A stretch of 64,000 nt of DNA from Ruminococcaceae bacterium OttesenSCG-928-A16 (GTDB lineage: Bacteria > Bacillota > Clostridia > Oscillospirales > Ruminococcaceae). Within the stretch, counting starts at the first letter, position 1. Each line of letters begins with the position of its first letter. Below are positions 1 to 8,915 of this stretch, in pieces. The translations under genes were made by a program, and so were the position numbers. The DNA is taken from contig JAJDJP010000002.1 of the NCBI GenBank assembly GCA_030267215.1, positions 1 to 64,000 on the forward strand. Direction: 5' to 3'. The notes beneath the pieces are model-generated. The model saw only the letters and a list, made by a program, of their open reading frames with translations. It did not search any database and was not told where the DNA came from.

Positions 1-51
1 TTCTGGGGGATTTTATATCTCTATTCTATCTTCGCTATATTTTATAACAAA

Positions 52-96
52 AACAGCGCAATTTGTTGCAATGGCAACATACTGTGCTGTTTTTTT
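52..96 (+). terminator. Intrinsic terminator or attenuator ahead of the first gene
   Basis: Arms AACAGCGCA (52-60) and TGTGCTGTT (83-91) pair with one G-T wobble, an inner GTTGC/GCAAC helix sits in the loop, and a run of T follows to 96. It either ends a gene left of the window or attenuates the ECF gene at 162. No -35/-10 pair is convincing between it and that gene. Confidence 0.6.
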
Positions 97-161
97 GTGC
101 TATGCTAAGTGCGCATTCAAATATTTAAATTGGGGCCATGTCGCCGCATAAGGAGAATTGT

Positions 162-710
162 ATGAACACCAAACAAAGAATTTTGTGGATTACCCGCACC
201 GCTATTTTTATTGCGCTTTTGGTTGTTGCCCAAGGCTTTTCTAAGCCGCTGGGGCAATATGTAACCGGCTCGCTCGTTAACCTTGTTCTTATTTTATCGG
301 TGCTGCTGGGCGGGCTTGCCAGTGGTGTTACGGTGGCAGCCTTGTCGCCGGTATTCGCCTTTTTTTTAGGCATTGGCCCGGCGCTGGTGCCGGTTATTCC
401 GTTTGTAATGCTAGGCAATATTGCTTTGGTGGTGGTGTGGCACTTTATTGCGGGTAAAGCAACCCGCGTTTTGCCCCAGTACCTTGTTGCACTGGTGGTA
501 GCGGCCCTTGCCAAGTTTTTAGTGCTGTATTTGGGTGTTGTTGTTTTGGTGGTGGGGGTGCTGCTAAACCTGCCCCAGCAGCAGGCAGCGGTGCTGTCTG
601 CCACCTTCTCGTTCCCCCAGCTTATTACAGCCGGCATTGGCGGCGCGGTTGCCAGCCTTATTGTACCCATCGTAAAAAAAGCATTGCGCCAAACCCGGGC
701 CGCCATGTAA
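162..710 (+). CDS. ECF transporter S component family membrane protein (substrate unknown)
   Basis: A 182-residue very hydrophobic protein with about five to six membrane segments, the size and layout of substrate-binding S components of energy-coupling-factor vitamin/metal importers, which work with a shared EcfA-A'-T module (not in this window). I chose the ATG at 162 because AAGGAG lies 7 bases upstream; an in-frame ATG at 138 has no ribosome site. The N-terminus is basic (NTKQRILWITR), then hydrophobic; the C-terminus is a basic tail (KKALRQTR), consistent with an inside-positive topology. No conserved substrate motif was recognised, so the ligand is open. The gene stands alone, with the MATE exporter 245 bp downstream under its own promoter. 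Other families of small integral membrane proteins remain possible. Confidence 0.65.
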   Translation: MNTKQRILWITRTAIFIALLVVAQGFSKPLGQYVTGSLVNLVLILSVLLGGLASGVTVAALSPVFAFFLGIGPALVPVIPFVMLGNIALVVVWHFIAGKATRVLPQYLVALVVAALAKFLVLYLGVVVLVVGVLLNLPQQQAAVLSATFSFPQLITAGIGGAVASLIVPIVKKALRQTRAAM

Positions 711-772
711 CCGCCCTACCGGCTTGCAAGGCAAGTACAAAACATCGCACTTTTTTACACAAATTAAAAAAC

Positions 773-800
773 TTGACATATCATTTTAACCTGTTATACT
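773..800 (+). promoter_or_regulatory. Sigma-70-type promoter for the MATE exporter
   Basis: TTGACA (773-778), 16-base spacer, TATACT (795-800). A transcript would start near 807 and carry a leader of about 150 bases before the MATE start at 956. Confidence 0.7.
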
Positions 801-806
801 ACTACC

Positions 807-900
807 CATGCGTACGCGGAGGTAGTAATTACCGGATAAGCGAGCTCTTTTTTGGCACACCAATGCCAAAACGGACTTTGTTTGTCCGGCGTTTTTTTTG
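807..900 (+). promoter_or_regulatory. Structured leader with terminator upstream of MATE gene (candidate riboswitch/attenuator)
   Basis: Between the promoter and the MATE gene the predicted RNA holds GGTA/TACC (821-833), then TTGGCA/TGCCAA (about 853-871), then CGGAC/GTCCG (about 875-891) followed by a run of eight T. The last hairpin is a plausible intrinsic terminator inside the leader, so expression of the exporter is probably decided after initiation. I compared it from memory with guanidine-I/II, preQ1, yjdF, fluoride and THF classes and found no match; the class is unassigned. Confidence 0.5.
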
Positions 901-955
901 CCGACCCATTTGGCCTTGCTTTCGCTAACAAAATAAGTGAAAGGACGCACAACCA

Positions 956-2305
956 ATGCAAACCAAAACCTTTAAACCCATTGCAAAACAATTCGTTCAA
1001 TACACCATTCCCGCCGTTTTAGGCATGGTGGTTTCTTCGCTTTACACCGTGGTAGACGGCATATTTGTAGGCCGTGGCGTGGGGGATATTGCCCTGGCCT
1101 CGGTAAATATTGTGTACCCGTTTATTATGTTGCAAATTGCTGTTACCATGCTGGTGGCTGTTGGCGGCGCCAACTTGTTTTCTATTAGCCGGGGCCGGGG
1201 GCAGCACCAGCTTGCCAACAATTATTTTTGCCAGGCGGTTTCTATTGCAGCGGTTCTTTCGGTTGTTATAAATGTGGGGGCCATTATTTTTAGCGCACCG
1301 CTTTGCCGCTTGCTGGGCGCCAACAGCCAGCTACTGCCCGGCGCGCAAAGCTATTTGTTTTGGGTGGCATTGTTTGGCATTGTATATATGCCGGGGCTGG
1401 CGTTATCTATATTTGTGCGCAACGATGGCGCCCCAAAGTTAGAGATGGCCGGCACCATTTGCGGTGCACTAACCAACATTGTGCTAGATTGGTTATTTAT
1501 TATGGTTTTTGGCTGGGGCCTGCCCGGCGCAGCCATTGCCACCGGTATTGGCCAGTGTGTTTCGGTGGTTATTTTTTGCACCCACCTGCGCAAACGTGCA
1601 GGCGGTACCCTGCGCCTAACACAGCCTAAAATGCACAAAGCCGAAGTGAAAAAATTGCTTTACAACGGCCTACCCTCTTTTTTAATGGAGTTTAGCCAAT
1701 CGGCCGTTACCTTAAGTTTTAACATGGTGCTGGTGGCACGCATAGGGGCAGCCGGGGTATCGGCTTACAGCATTGTTATGTATGTTTGCTCTATTTTTAA
1801 CATGGTGCTTATTGGGGTAACGCAAGGCGCGCAGCCCATTTTAAGCTTTAACCATGGCAAGGGCAAAACGCAAAATATTAAAACCATTTACCACCTGGGC
1901 ACCACCACCTGCGTTGCTTTAACCGCACTTTTTTATGGGGTTGTGCTGCTGTTTGGCAAAAACCTTGCCAGCTTGTTTGCCCCCGGCAACACCCAGCTTA
2001 TTAATAACGCCTATAGCATGATGCGCCTGTATTTCCTCGGGTTTTTCCCTATTGGCATTGTGTTAATGAATATCCTCTGGTTCCAATCTACCGAGCGGGA
2101 GGCGCCTTCCATCATCATCTCGCTACTGCGCTGCATTGGCTTTATTCAGCTGTTTTTGCTGGTGCTGCCACTGCTTGGTAGCAATGGCATTTACCTTGCC
2201 TTTTTGGCGGGTGAAGCTTGCCATCTGCTTATTTCCGAGGTTTTTTTAAGAAAATTTCCACTTACAATAAAGGCACCGCAAAAGCAAACTGCTAAACCTG
2301 TTTAA
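956..2305 (+). CDS. MATE family multidrug/toxin exporter
   Basis: A 449-residue polytopic protein with two MatE repeats (about residues 12-175 and 235-400) and some twelve membrane helices. The opening (QFVQYTIPAVLGMVVSSLY, VDGIFVGRGVG) is the family's N-terminal signature, matching DinF/NorM-like transporters that use Na+ or H+ gradients to export cationic organic compounds. The start at 956 has AAAGGA 10 bases upstream. Length is normal for the family. Control probably comes from the promoter at 773-800 and the terminator-bearing leader at 807-900, which would fit a ligand-sensing exporter. It converges with the GNAT gene: the two stop codons overlap by 3 bases, so no terminator lies between them. 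Substrate unknown. Confidence 0.9.
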   Translation: MQTKTFKPIAKQFVQYTIPAVLGMVVSSLYTVVDGIFVGRGVGDIALASVNIVYPFIMLQIAVTMLVAVGGANLFSISRGRGQHQLANNYFCQAVSIAAVLSVVINVGAIIFSAPLCRLLGANSQLLPGAQSYLFWVALFGIVYMPGLALSIFVRNDGAPKLEMAGTICGALTNIVLDWLFIMVFGWGLPGAAIATGIGQCVSVVIFCTHLRKRAGGTLRLTQPKMHKAEVKKLLYNGLPSFLMEFSQSAVTLSFNMVLVARIGAAGVSAYSIVMYVCSIFNMVLIGVTQGAQPILSFNHGKGKTQNIKTIYHLGTTTCVALTALFYGVVLLFGKNLASLFAPGNTQLINNAYSMMRLYFLGFFPIGIVLMNILWFQSTEREAPSIIISLLRCIGFIQLFLLVLPLLGSNGIYLAFLAGEACHLLISEVFLRKFPLTIKAPQKQTAKPV

Positions 2306-2721
2306 CCTTCCCACACCATGCGGTGCTCGGTATACCCGTTATTTGCTTTTGTTGCGGCAATGCTAAACCCGTTTTTTTGGTAAAAGCGCACCGCTTTTTC
2401 GTTTTTGGCATACACATCTAACTCTAAGCGGCCATACCGTTTTTGGCAATGTGCCAGCAATTTTTGCCCAATGCCCTGTTGTTGATATTCGTTTTTTACA
2501 AATAGCCCCGCAACAAAAGCCTGCCCTGCAATGCCCACAAACCCTTTCACAACGCCCTCTTGCTCAAATACAAAAACCTCTGCTTTTGGTATTTGTTGTT
2601 TGGTTTCGGCGTAGGCATTTTGCCAATAAGCATTGCTTATAAACGAGTGCGCCGTTTGGTTGGCACTTAGCCAAATATCCATAATCGCATCTAAATATTG
2701 CGGGCTGTATTCTTTAATCAA
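2302..2721 (-). CDS. GNAT family N-acetyltransferase (YjaB-like)
   Basis: A 139-residue single-domain acetyltransferase. It begins with the typical IKEYSPQYLDAIMDIWLSA segment and has the acetyl-CoA pyrophosphate loop as QQQGIGQKLL, followed by the beta-bulge/late region LELDVYAKNEKAVRFYQKNGF that is diagnostic for GNAT. I start it at TTG 2721 because AAGGAAG lies 8 bases upstream and the family normally begins at this point; an upstream extension to 2769 would add 16 residues with no counterpart in the family and would run into the V-ATPase terminator. The acceptor substrate is unknown; relatives acetylate small molecules or protein N-termini. It lies just downstream of the V-ATPase operon on the same strand but is separated by a terminator. 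Confidence 0.8.
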   Translation of the reverse strand: MIKEYSPQYLDAIMDIWLSANQTAHSFISNAYWQNAYAETKQQIPKAEVFVFEQEGVVKGFVGIAGQAFVAGLFVKNEYQQQGIGQKLLAHCQKRYGRLELDVYAKNEKAVRFYQKNGFSIAATKANNGYTEHRMVWEG

Positions 2722-2755
2722 AATAATCGCTTCCTTTTTGCAAGTGCACACAAAA

Positions 2756-2783
2756 CCGGGGCTGCCCATTTGGGCTGCCCCGG
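2756..2783 (-). terminator. Terminator of the V-ATPase operon
   Basis: Nested stem CCGGGGC/GCCCCGG with an inner GCCC/GGGC and one T-T mismatch, followed on the minus strand by TTTTG. It lies between the stop of ntpD (2826) and the start of the GNAT gene. Confidence 0.6.
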
Positions 2784-2825
2784 TAACGTTTTTGCTAATT
2801 TTTTGCCCAGCACAACAGCTTTACG

Positions 2826-3518
2826 CTACACTTGTTGCTCTTCCTTAATATCTGGGTGCAGATGCCGCTCGCTATAATGATAGGTTTTTTCCAGCATCAT
2901 GTCCTTCACCTTCATTAGGCGAATTTGAGTGCTGCGCTCGTTTTCGTCCAGCTTCATGGTAATATACTTAATATTTTCCTGCATCTCGGGTATCATCACA
3001 TGCTCTAGCGCATTTACCCGGCGGCGGGTTTTTTCAATTTCGGCCGCCATTAGCTGGCAGCCTTTTTCAATTTCGGCCAGTTGTAGCAAATCTGGCAGTA
3101 CATCGGCAAGGCTTTTCACCGCATCGTCCAAATCTGCCGTGGTAAAGCTTAGCCCGTACGAATACATGTTGTTTTCATCGGCACTGCGGGTTTGGTAGGT
3201 AAATTGTGGTACCCGCACACTCATTACATTGCGCTCGCCCGCTTCCAGTTCTATCTTTTGGCCGGGGGCCAGTAGGGCGGTATCTAGCATTGGGGCGGGC
3301 ATGCTGGCCCGGGCCAGCGCAAAGTTTTTGGCCGAAGCCGAAAGCCCCGCCTCTACTTTTTCGCGCAGGGTTCGGTTTTGGCGCACCAGTTCTAAAAATT
3401 GGCGCATCAATTCATCCCGTTTATCCTTTAGCAGCTTGTGGCCGCGGGTGGCGGTAACCAGCTTGCGTTTTAAACGGGTAAGCTCCATGCGGGTGGGGTT
3501 CACCTGCTTTTTAGCCAT
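2826..3518 (-). CDS. ntpD: V-type ATP synthase/ATPase subunit D (central stalk)
   Basis: A 230-residue, highly charged helical protein. The start NPTRMELTRLKRKLVTATRG and the following long helices match subunit D, the rotor shaft that turns inside the A3B3 head and links it to the membrane ring. Family length is about 200-230 residues, so it is complete. It is the last gene of the nine-gene operon, 27 bp after ntpB, with a GGAAGG ribosome site before ATG 3518. The E. hirae operon continues with ntpH and the K+ transporter ntpJ; here a terminator and an unrelated acetyltransferase follow, so those two are absent from this position. Confidence 0.93.
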   Translation of the reverse strand: MAKKQVNPTRMELTRLKRKLVTATRGHKLLKDKRDELMRQFLELVRQNRTLREKVEAGLSASAKNFALARASMPAPMLDTALLAPGQKIELEAGERNVMSVRVPQFTYQTRSADENNMYSYGLSFTTADLDDAVKSLADVLPDLLQLAEIEKGCQLMAAEIEKTRRRVNALEHVMIPEMQENIKYITMKLDENERSTQIRLMKVKDMMLEKTYHYSERHLHPDIKEEQQV

Positions 3519-3545
3519 TCATACACCGCCTTCCCAAAATTGGTT

Positions 3546-4937
3546 TTACTCTTCGGTGGCGCGGGCGCCCTCATCGTAGTACATATCCAGGTATTCATCG
3601 TTAATACGGCGCAGCTCGCTACGGGGCAGTATGCGCAGTAGCTTCCAGCCAAGGGCCAGGGTTTGCTCAATGTCTCGGTTTGCATGGTAGCCTTGGTTTA
3701 CATACTCTTTTTCAAAGGCATCGGCAAACTGGGCATATAACAAATCAATGTCGGTAAGGGCAGCTTCGCCCAGCACCGTCATTAGCTCTTTGGCGTTTTT
3801 ACCACGGCTGTAGGCGGCAAATAGCTGGTTCATGGTGTTGGCATGGTCTTCACGGGTTTTGCCCTTGCCAATGCCCTTGTCTTTCAGGCGGCTAAGGCTG
3901 GGCAGCACATCAATGGGCGGCTGCAAGCCTTTGCGGTACAAATCTCGGGCCAAAATAATCTGGCCTTCGGTAATATAGCCGGTAAGGTCGGGTATCGGGT
4001 GGGTTTTGTCGTCTTCGGGCATGGTTAATATGGGTATCAGCGTAATCGAGCCAGCACTGCCCTCCAGCCGGCCAGCACGTTCGTACAGGCTGGCAAGGTC
4101 GGTATACATGTAGCCGGGGTAGCCACGGCGGCCCGGCACCTCTTTGCGCGCGGCCGAAACCTCGCGCAAAGCATCGGCATAGTTGGTAATGTCGGTCATA
4201 ATAACCAGCACATGCATGCCTTTATCAAAGGCCAAATACTCGGCGGCGGTAAGCCCCATGCGCGGGGTAGCTATGCGCTCTACCGCAGGGTCGTTTGCAA
4301 GGTTTACAAACATTACGGTACGGTCAATGGCTCCGCTTTCTTTAAAGCTATTTACAAAAAAGTCCGATTCTTCGAACGTGATGCCCATGGCAACAAATAC
4401 CACGGCAAAGGGCTCGGTGGTGCCACGCACCTTGGCCTGGCGGGCAATTTGGGCCGCCAGCTGGGCGTGTGGCAACCCACTGGCCGAAAAGATAGGCAAT
4501 TTTTGCCCACGCACCAGGGTGTTCAAGCCATCTATGGCCGAAACCCCGGTTTGAATAAACTCTTGCGGGTAGGTGCGGGCGCTGGGGTTCATGGGCAGGC
4601 CGTTAATATCCCGCCGGAACTCGGGCAAAATTTCAGGCCCGCCGTCTTTGGGGCGGCCCAGCCCGTCGAATACACGAGACAGCATATCCTCCGATACGCC
4701 AAGCTCCATACTGCGGCCCAAAAACCGCACCTTGCTATTTTCTAGGTTGATGCCGGTAGAGGATTCGAACAGCTGTACAAGGGCGTTGCCGCCGTCAATT
4801 TCCAGCACTTTGCAGCGGCGGGTTTCACCGCTGGCCAGTTCTATTTCGCCCAGCTCGTCGTAGCTTACATCGGTTACGCCACGCACCATCATTAGGGGGC
4901 CTGCTACCTCTTCAATTGTTCTGTATTCTTTAGGCAT
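3546..4937 (-). CDS. ntpB: V-type ATPase subunit B (non-catalytic head subunit)
   Basis: A 463-residue subunit B. It shows the beta-barrel start ([17 protein letters not shown]), the degenerate nucleotide region of B subunits ([30 protein letters not shown] instead of a Walker A P-loop) and the helical C-terminal domain ending with the acidic [13 protein letters not shown]. Three B alternate with three catalytic A subunits in the head. Its ATG overlaps the TGA of ntpA by one base (TGATG), which points to translational coupling and a matched 1:1 output. Length and all blocks are standard for the family. Confidence 0.95.
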   Translation of the reverse strand: MPKEYRTIEEVAGPLMMVRGVTDVSYDELGEIELASGETRRCKVLEIDGGNALVQLFESSTGINLENSKVRFLGRSMELGVSEDMLSRVFDGLGRPKDGGPEILPEFRRDINGLPMNPSARTYPQEFIQTGVSAIDGLNTLVRGQKLPIFSASGLPHAQLAAQIARQAKVRGTTEPFAVVFVAMGITFEESDFFVNSFKESGAIDRTVMFVNLANDPAVERIATPRMGLTAAEYLAFDKGMHVLVIMTDITNYADALREVSAARKEVPGRRGYPGYMYTDLASLYERAGRLEGSAGSITLIPILTMPEDDKTHPIPDLTGYITEGQIILARDLYRKGLQPPIDVLPSLSRLKDKGIGKGKTREDHANTMNQLFAAYSRGKNAKELMTVLGEAALTDIDLLYAQFADAFEKEYVNQGYHANRDIEQTLALGWKLLRILPRSELRRINDEYLDMYYDEGARATEE

Positions 4938-6718
4938 CAGAGTTCCTCCTCTTTTTGTTTTTGTGCCAGCGCATCAATTTCGGTGGCCAAAGCATGGCGG
5001 ATACGCTCGGCTTCGGCGTTGGCTTTTTCGTTTGGCACATATTTAAAGCGGCCAATGGCCTCGCGCACGGGCAACTTAACAAGCCCGTTAATGGGCAAGC
5101 CTTGTGCCAATGCCTTGTTGGCCTCGTCGTAGTAATCCAGCACCAGGCTCATCAAGGTGTATTGCTTTTCCAGCGGGGTAAAGGTGTCTACCTCGTGGAA
5201 GGCATCCTGATGCAAAAAGTCTTCACGCACGCTGCGGGCGGCTTCCAGTTTCAAGCGGTCGGTAGCCGAAAGCGCGTCCATACCTACCAGCTGCACAATT
5301 TCTTCCAGTTCGCTTTCATCTTGCAGCAGCAGCATAATACGGCCACGTTTTTCCATCCAGTCTCGCTTCACTTCGGCATCAAACCAGCCGCCCACTTCGT
5401 CTTGGTACAACGAATAACTGGTAAGCCAGTTGATAGCCGGGAAATGACGGGCATAGGCCAGCTGGGCATCTAGCCCCCAAAACACCTTTACAATGCGCAG
5501 GGTTGCCTGGCTCACCGGCTCCGAAATATCGCCACCGGCGGGCGAAACCGCACCGATAACGCTAAGGGCACCTTCGCGCCCCTCTTGCCCAAGGGTGGTT
5601 ACCCGGCCCGCACGCTCGTAAAATTGGGCAAGGCGGCTGCCAAGGTAAGCGGGGTAGCCTTCTTCACCGGGCATTTCTTCCAGCCGTCCGCTCATCTCAC
5701 GCAGGGCTTCGGCCCAGCGGCTGGTAGAGTCGGCCATCAGCGCCACGCTGTAGCCCATATCTCTAAAATATTCGGCAATGGTAATGCCGGTATAAATCGA
5801 GGCTTCACGTGCTGCCACCGGCATATCCGAGGTATTGGCAATTAGCACGGTTCGCTCCATTAGGCTTTTGCCGGTTTTAGGGTCTTTCAATTCGGGGAAC
5901 TCGAGCAAAACGTCGGTCATCTCGTTGCCACGCTCGCCACAGCCAATGTACACCACAATATCGGCACTGGCCCACTTGGCAAGCTGGTGCTGCACCACTG
6001 TTTTGCCGCTGCCAAACGGGCCCGGCACGGCGGCGGTACCACCTTTTGCCAGCGGAAACAACGTATCGATAACCCGCTGGCCGGTAACAAGCGGCACATC
6101 GGGGCTAAGCTTTTGGGCATAAGGGCGGCCACGGCGCACCGGCCATGTTTGCATCAGCCGCAGCGGCACCTCGCTGCCGGTATCGGTGGTAATGGTGCCC
6201 ACCGTTTCTTCTACGGTATAATCGCCCTCTTGTATTTGGGTTAGGGTGCCCACCACACCGGGCGGCACCATAATTTTATGGCTTACAATGTCGGTTTCCT
6301 GCACGGTGCCAACAATGTCTCCACCTTGCACGGCGGCACCAGCGGCAAGCACCGGCACAAACTGCCATTTTTTCTCGCGGTTTAGGCTGGGCACCTCTAC
6401 CCCACGCTGCAAACGGCTGCCGCTTATGCGTTTAATTTCATCCAGCGGGCGCTGTATGCCATCGTAAATGCTGGCAATTAGGCCGGGGCCAAGCTCCACG
6501 CTCATGGGGGCACCGGTGCTTTCTACCGGGGCGCCGGGCGCAAGGCCGCTGGTTTCCTCATATACCTGTATCGAGGCCCGCTCACCGTGCATCTCTATTA
6601 CTTCGCCCATCAGCCGGCTATCGGCCACCCGCACAACGTCGAACATATTTACATTGCGCATACCGGTGGCAATAACCAGGGGCCCTGCCACCTTTTCAAT
6701 AATTCCTTTGCTGTTCAT
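4937..6718 (-). CDS. ntpA: V-type ATPase catalytic subunit A
   Basis: A 593-residue catalytic subunit. From the chosen start ([15 protein letters not shown]) it has the beta-barrel domain, the A-specific bulge or non-homologous region (about 110-200), the P-loop GPFGSGKT at residues 233-240, and a C-terminal helical bundle. It hydrolyses (or makes) ATP at the A/B interface. I prefer ATG 6718 because it gives the normal family N-terminus; AAAGGA lies 12 bases upstream, and an in-frame ATG at 6730 sits too close to that site. Two features stand out: a 179-bp or larger untranslated gap separates it from ntpG although other junctions in the operon are short, and its stop overlaps the start of ntpB. 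Confidence 0.95.
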   Translation of the reverse strand: MNSKGIIEKVAGPLVIATGMRNVNMFDVVRVADSRLMGEVIEMHGERASIQVYEETSGLAPGAPVESTGAPMSVELGPGLIASIYDGIQRPLDEIKRISGSRLQRGVEVPSLNREKKWQFVPVLAAGAAVQGGDIVGTVQETDIVSHKIMVPPGVVGTLTQIQEGDYTVEETVGTITTDTGSEVPLRLMQTWPVRRGRPYAQKLSPDVPLVTGQRVIDTLFPLAKGGTAAVPGPFGSGKTVVQHQLAKWASADIVVYIGCGERGNEMTDVLLEFPELKDPKTGKSLMERTVLIANTSDMPVAAREASIYTGITIAEYFRDMGYSVALMADSTSRWAEALREMSGRLEEMPGEEGYPAYLGSRLAQFYERAGRVTTLGQEGREGALSVIGAVSPAGGDISEPVSQATLRIVKVFWGLDAQLAYARHFPAINWLTSYSLYQDEVGGWFDAEVKRDWMEKRGRIMLLLQDESELEEIVQLVGMDALSATDRLKLEAARSVREDFLHQDAFHEVDTFTPLEKQYTLMSLVLDYYDEANKALAQGLPINGLVKLPVREAIGRFKYVPNEKANAEAERIRHALATEIDALAQKQKEEEL

Positions 6719-6929
6719 GCTGCTTTTCATTCCTTTCTGGCCTGGGCAATCAACATTCCCCAGCAAATTCACACAAGCAAAATCATCGCCCTTATGCCCC
6801 TGTAGTAAAATGGTATTGTAAACTATTTAGCTGGTTGGTAACCAAGGGCAAGGGCGCATCGTTTGGCCATTTACCACCAAATGGTTGCATAGCAACGGTT
6901 TGGTTTGGGGCTTGTTTACTAAAAGCACG
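6719..6929 (-). other. Untranslated spacer inside the V-ATPase operon
   Basis: About 211 bases between ntpG and ntpA hold no ORF with a ribosome site. A small hairpin CCATTT/AAATGG lies near 6866-6883 and a GGTTACCAACC palindrome near 6832-6843; TACAAT on the minus strand near 6817-6822 could be a -10 but has no good -35 at 17 bases. It may hold an internal promoter or a stability element that raises the output of A and B. Confidence 0.35.
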
Positions 6930-7250
6930 CTACTTATCATCAAAGATAATATCGGACCCAACCGCCTGCACCACCGATTTTTTAACCTGTGCTATGCCCA
7001 CCCCGGTGTTGCCCACCGCCCCCGGTATGGGGATAATGGCCGGCAGTGGCAGTTCACGGTATCGGTCTACCTCTTGGCCCAGCTGGGCATACAGTGCCTC
7101 GGTAATATAAATAACAGCGTACCCGCCCTCGGCAAGGTTTCGCAGCTGCCGGGCAGCGTTGCTCCCGTCGTCTACGGGGTAAATATCCATCCCTACGCTG
7201 GCAAACCCATAAATGCTGTCCTTATCGCCTATTGCGGCTATTTTATACAT
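6930..7250 (-). CDS. ntpG: V-type ATPase subunit F (NtpG)
   Basis: A 106-residue protein with the subunit F core: YKIAAIGDKDSIYGFASVGM at the start, then the Rossmann-like segment GGYAVIYITEALYAQL and the closing GNTGVGIAQVKKSVVQAVGSDI. Subunit F binds the D shaft and helps couple rotation. I use ATG 7250, which begins exactly where the family begins; it overlaps the end of ntpC by 8 bases, a sign of translational coupling. The length is normal (100-110). Upstream in-frame codons read through the end of ntpC and are not part of the gene. Confidence 0.9.
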   Translation of the reverse strand: MYKIAAIGDKDSIYGFASVGMDIYPVDDGSNAARQLRNLAEGGYAVIYITEALYAQLGQEVDRYRELPLPAIIPIPGAVGNTGVGIAQVKKSVVQAVGSDIIFDDK

Positions 7251-8226
7251 AGGTTTTACGCAACCTTTCCCGCAGGGTTTGGGCTGGCAAACCATTTATT
7301 TTGGCACTAAACACCAGCCGCACCAGGTTAATTTCGTTTTCGCGCGCCAGCACATAGGCGGCCAGCGGCTCTATGGTAAACAGGTTGTTTTTTTGCGGCC
7401 GAATCAGCTCAATCAGTTCATCATCGCACCAGCGCTCGAACGCCGCCAAAGAGGTTTTCAGCTCCTCTATGGCATTTTGGTATGCTGTGCCATGCAGCAC
7501 TGCATAAATGGCAGCCATATTTTGCGCGGCCGCCGCTGCCAAAGCAGGCACATTAAGGCTGCCTACCGGCGCCAGCACTCGCTCAATAAACTCTGGCTTT
7601 TTTTGCATGGCGCAGCAACGCACCGCCGCCTTTATGTTGGCAACATCCACCGTTAGGGTTGCATACTGCTGCAACAACTTGCTTGTGCTTTTTTTGCCTG
7701 CGGCATCTATGGCAAGCAGGGTGGCACGGTCTATCACAATATCGCACAGTTGGCCGTTGCTAGTATGGGCCAAAACCTCGTACGCTTCTTTGCCGGCCGC
7801 TGCCATGGCATCGGGCAGGGTGGCAAAGTTATGCTCGGCGGCAGCGGCAACAATGGTGGCAACCTCTATGGTGCCATGCTTTAAAAAATAGGCTTCGTTT
7901 TCGGCACTGCTGTTGGCAGTGTAAGCAAGCTTAATAGCCGCTTTTAGGTTGTGGTAATCGTTCGCCAGCCTAAACACGTTAAACAAAGATACATCGCCAG
8001 ACAGTTCCCCCACAAAGCTCCAGGTGCGGTCCATTTCAAACGCAACCAATGCTTCGGGGTTACCGGGGGGCAAATCAGGGCTGCCCCAACCTTTGTTTGC
8101 CAGCAATGCAAACACCTCGGCGGCGTCTTTTGCCTCCACCAATCGTTCTACATCCTGCGCAGTAAGCAAGGTTTGCTCGTTATTATGCACACGGGTAACC
8201 GCGTAAATATATTGTTCCTGTGCCAA
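7243..8226 (-). CDS. ntpC: V-type ATPase subunit C (NtpC, archaeal C / eukaryotic d homolog)
   Basis: A 327-residue largely helical protein of the NtpC/V-ATPase d family, the funnel-like piece that sits on the c-ring and receives the D-F shaft. The N-terminus QEQYIYAVTRVHNNEQTLLT and the LANDYHNLKAAIKLAYTA segment match the family; length is typical (about 330). The start is TTG 8226, with AAGGGGGAG 5 bases upstream; there is no in-frame ATG nearby. It lies 45 bp after ntpE and overlaps ntpG by 8 bases. Confidence 0.88.
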   Translation of the reverse strand: MAQEQYIYAVTRVHNNEQTLLTAQDVERLVEAKDAAEVFALLANKGWGSPDLPPGNPEALVAFEMDRTWSFVGELSGDVSLFNVFRLANDYHNLKAAIKLAYTANSSAENEAYFLKHGTIEVATIVAAAAEHNFATLPDAMAAAGKEAYEVLAHTSNGQLCDIVIDRATLLAIDAAGKKSTSKLLQQYATLTVDVANIKAAVRCCAMQKKPEFIERVLAPVGSLNVPALAAAAAQNMAAIYAVLHGTAYQNAIEELKTSLAAFERWCDDELIELIRPQKNNLFTIEPLAAYVLARENEINLVRLVFSAKINGLPAQTLRERLRKTYV

Positions 8227-8271
8227 ACCGGCTCCCCCTTTCTTGCCTATTTTTGCTGTGTATAGGGCCTT

Positions 8272-8865
8272 TTACGCAAACAATGTTTGCTGTATTAAAT
8301 CCACAAATTCATCGCGGCGGGCATTAAACATGGCCTCAAACGAGCAGTTTTCCTCAATATCGCCATACTTTAGCACAAAGCCGCCATCAATGGGCCGTGT
8401 GCTGGAAGAAACCAGCAAAATGGCCCCTTTGGGCAGCGCCTCGGCCGCTAGCTTTAGCTTAAAAAAAGCAGGCAGGCGGGCATGGTCGTGCTCGTTTAGC
8501 AGCATTTCGCCGCTGCCGGGCTGGGCCGCTTTGCCCGCCAGCACCAGCAACAGTTCAAAATATTCATCGGTGGGCAACTGTAGCAAAGCCTGCCGGGCCT
8601 TTTCCAGTGTTTCGGCCAAAAGTTGCTGCTTTACCGCCAGCGTGCGTTGCCGCCGCTGCAGCTGCATGGCCGATTGCTGCGCCTGCTGGATATTCTTCAC
8701 ATCCTGCGCCGCCGTTTCGGCTATCTCGGCCGCTTTTACGTCGGCGGCGCTTTCGGCGGCGGCAACCATCTCATCGGCTTCGGTTTTTGCCCGCAACAAC
8801 AGGGCCGCACTCTCGGTGTCAGCCTCTTGTTGTATTTCTTGCAGTATTTTTTCAAGTCCGCTCAA
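8272..8865 (-). CDS. ntpE: V-type ATPase subunit E (peripheral stalk)
   Basis: A 197-residue protein. Residues 1-95 form a long charged, Ala/Glu/Gln-rich coiled coil (ILQEIQQEADTESAALLLRA and onwards); the remainder is the globular C-terminal head that contacts subunit B (for example ILLVSSSTRPIDGGFVLKYG, where GGFVL is a family hallmark). With NtpF it forms the heterodimeric peripheral stalk that holds the stator. The start is TTG 8863-8865 with AAGGAGGAG upstream; family length is about 190-205 residues. Confidence 0.9.
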   Translation of the reverse strand: MSGLEKILQEIQQEADTESAALLLRAKTEADEMVAAAESAADVKAAEIAETAAQDVKNIQQAQQSAMQLQRRQRTLAVKQQLLAETLEKARQALLQLPTDEYFELLLVLAGKAAQPGSGEMLLNEHDHARLPAFFKLKLAAEALPKGAILLVSSSTRPIDGGFVLKYGDIEENCSFEAMFNARRDEFVDLIQQTLFA

Positions 8866-8915
8866 GGTGGCTCCTCCTTTTTAGGGTGCTTAGGGATATT
8901 CCCTAAAAGGTTAGC

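Noticed and set aside
125..706. Minus-strand frame over the first ECF gene
   Set aside because: The plus-strand gene has the ribosome site and membrane-protein pattern; the minus frame is Thr/Ala/Lys-rich shadow.
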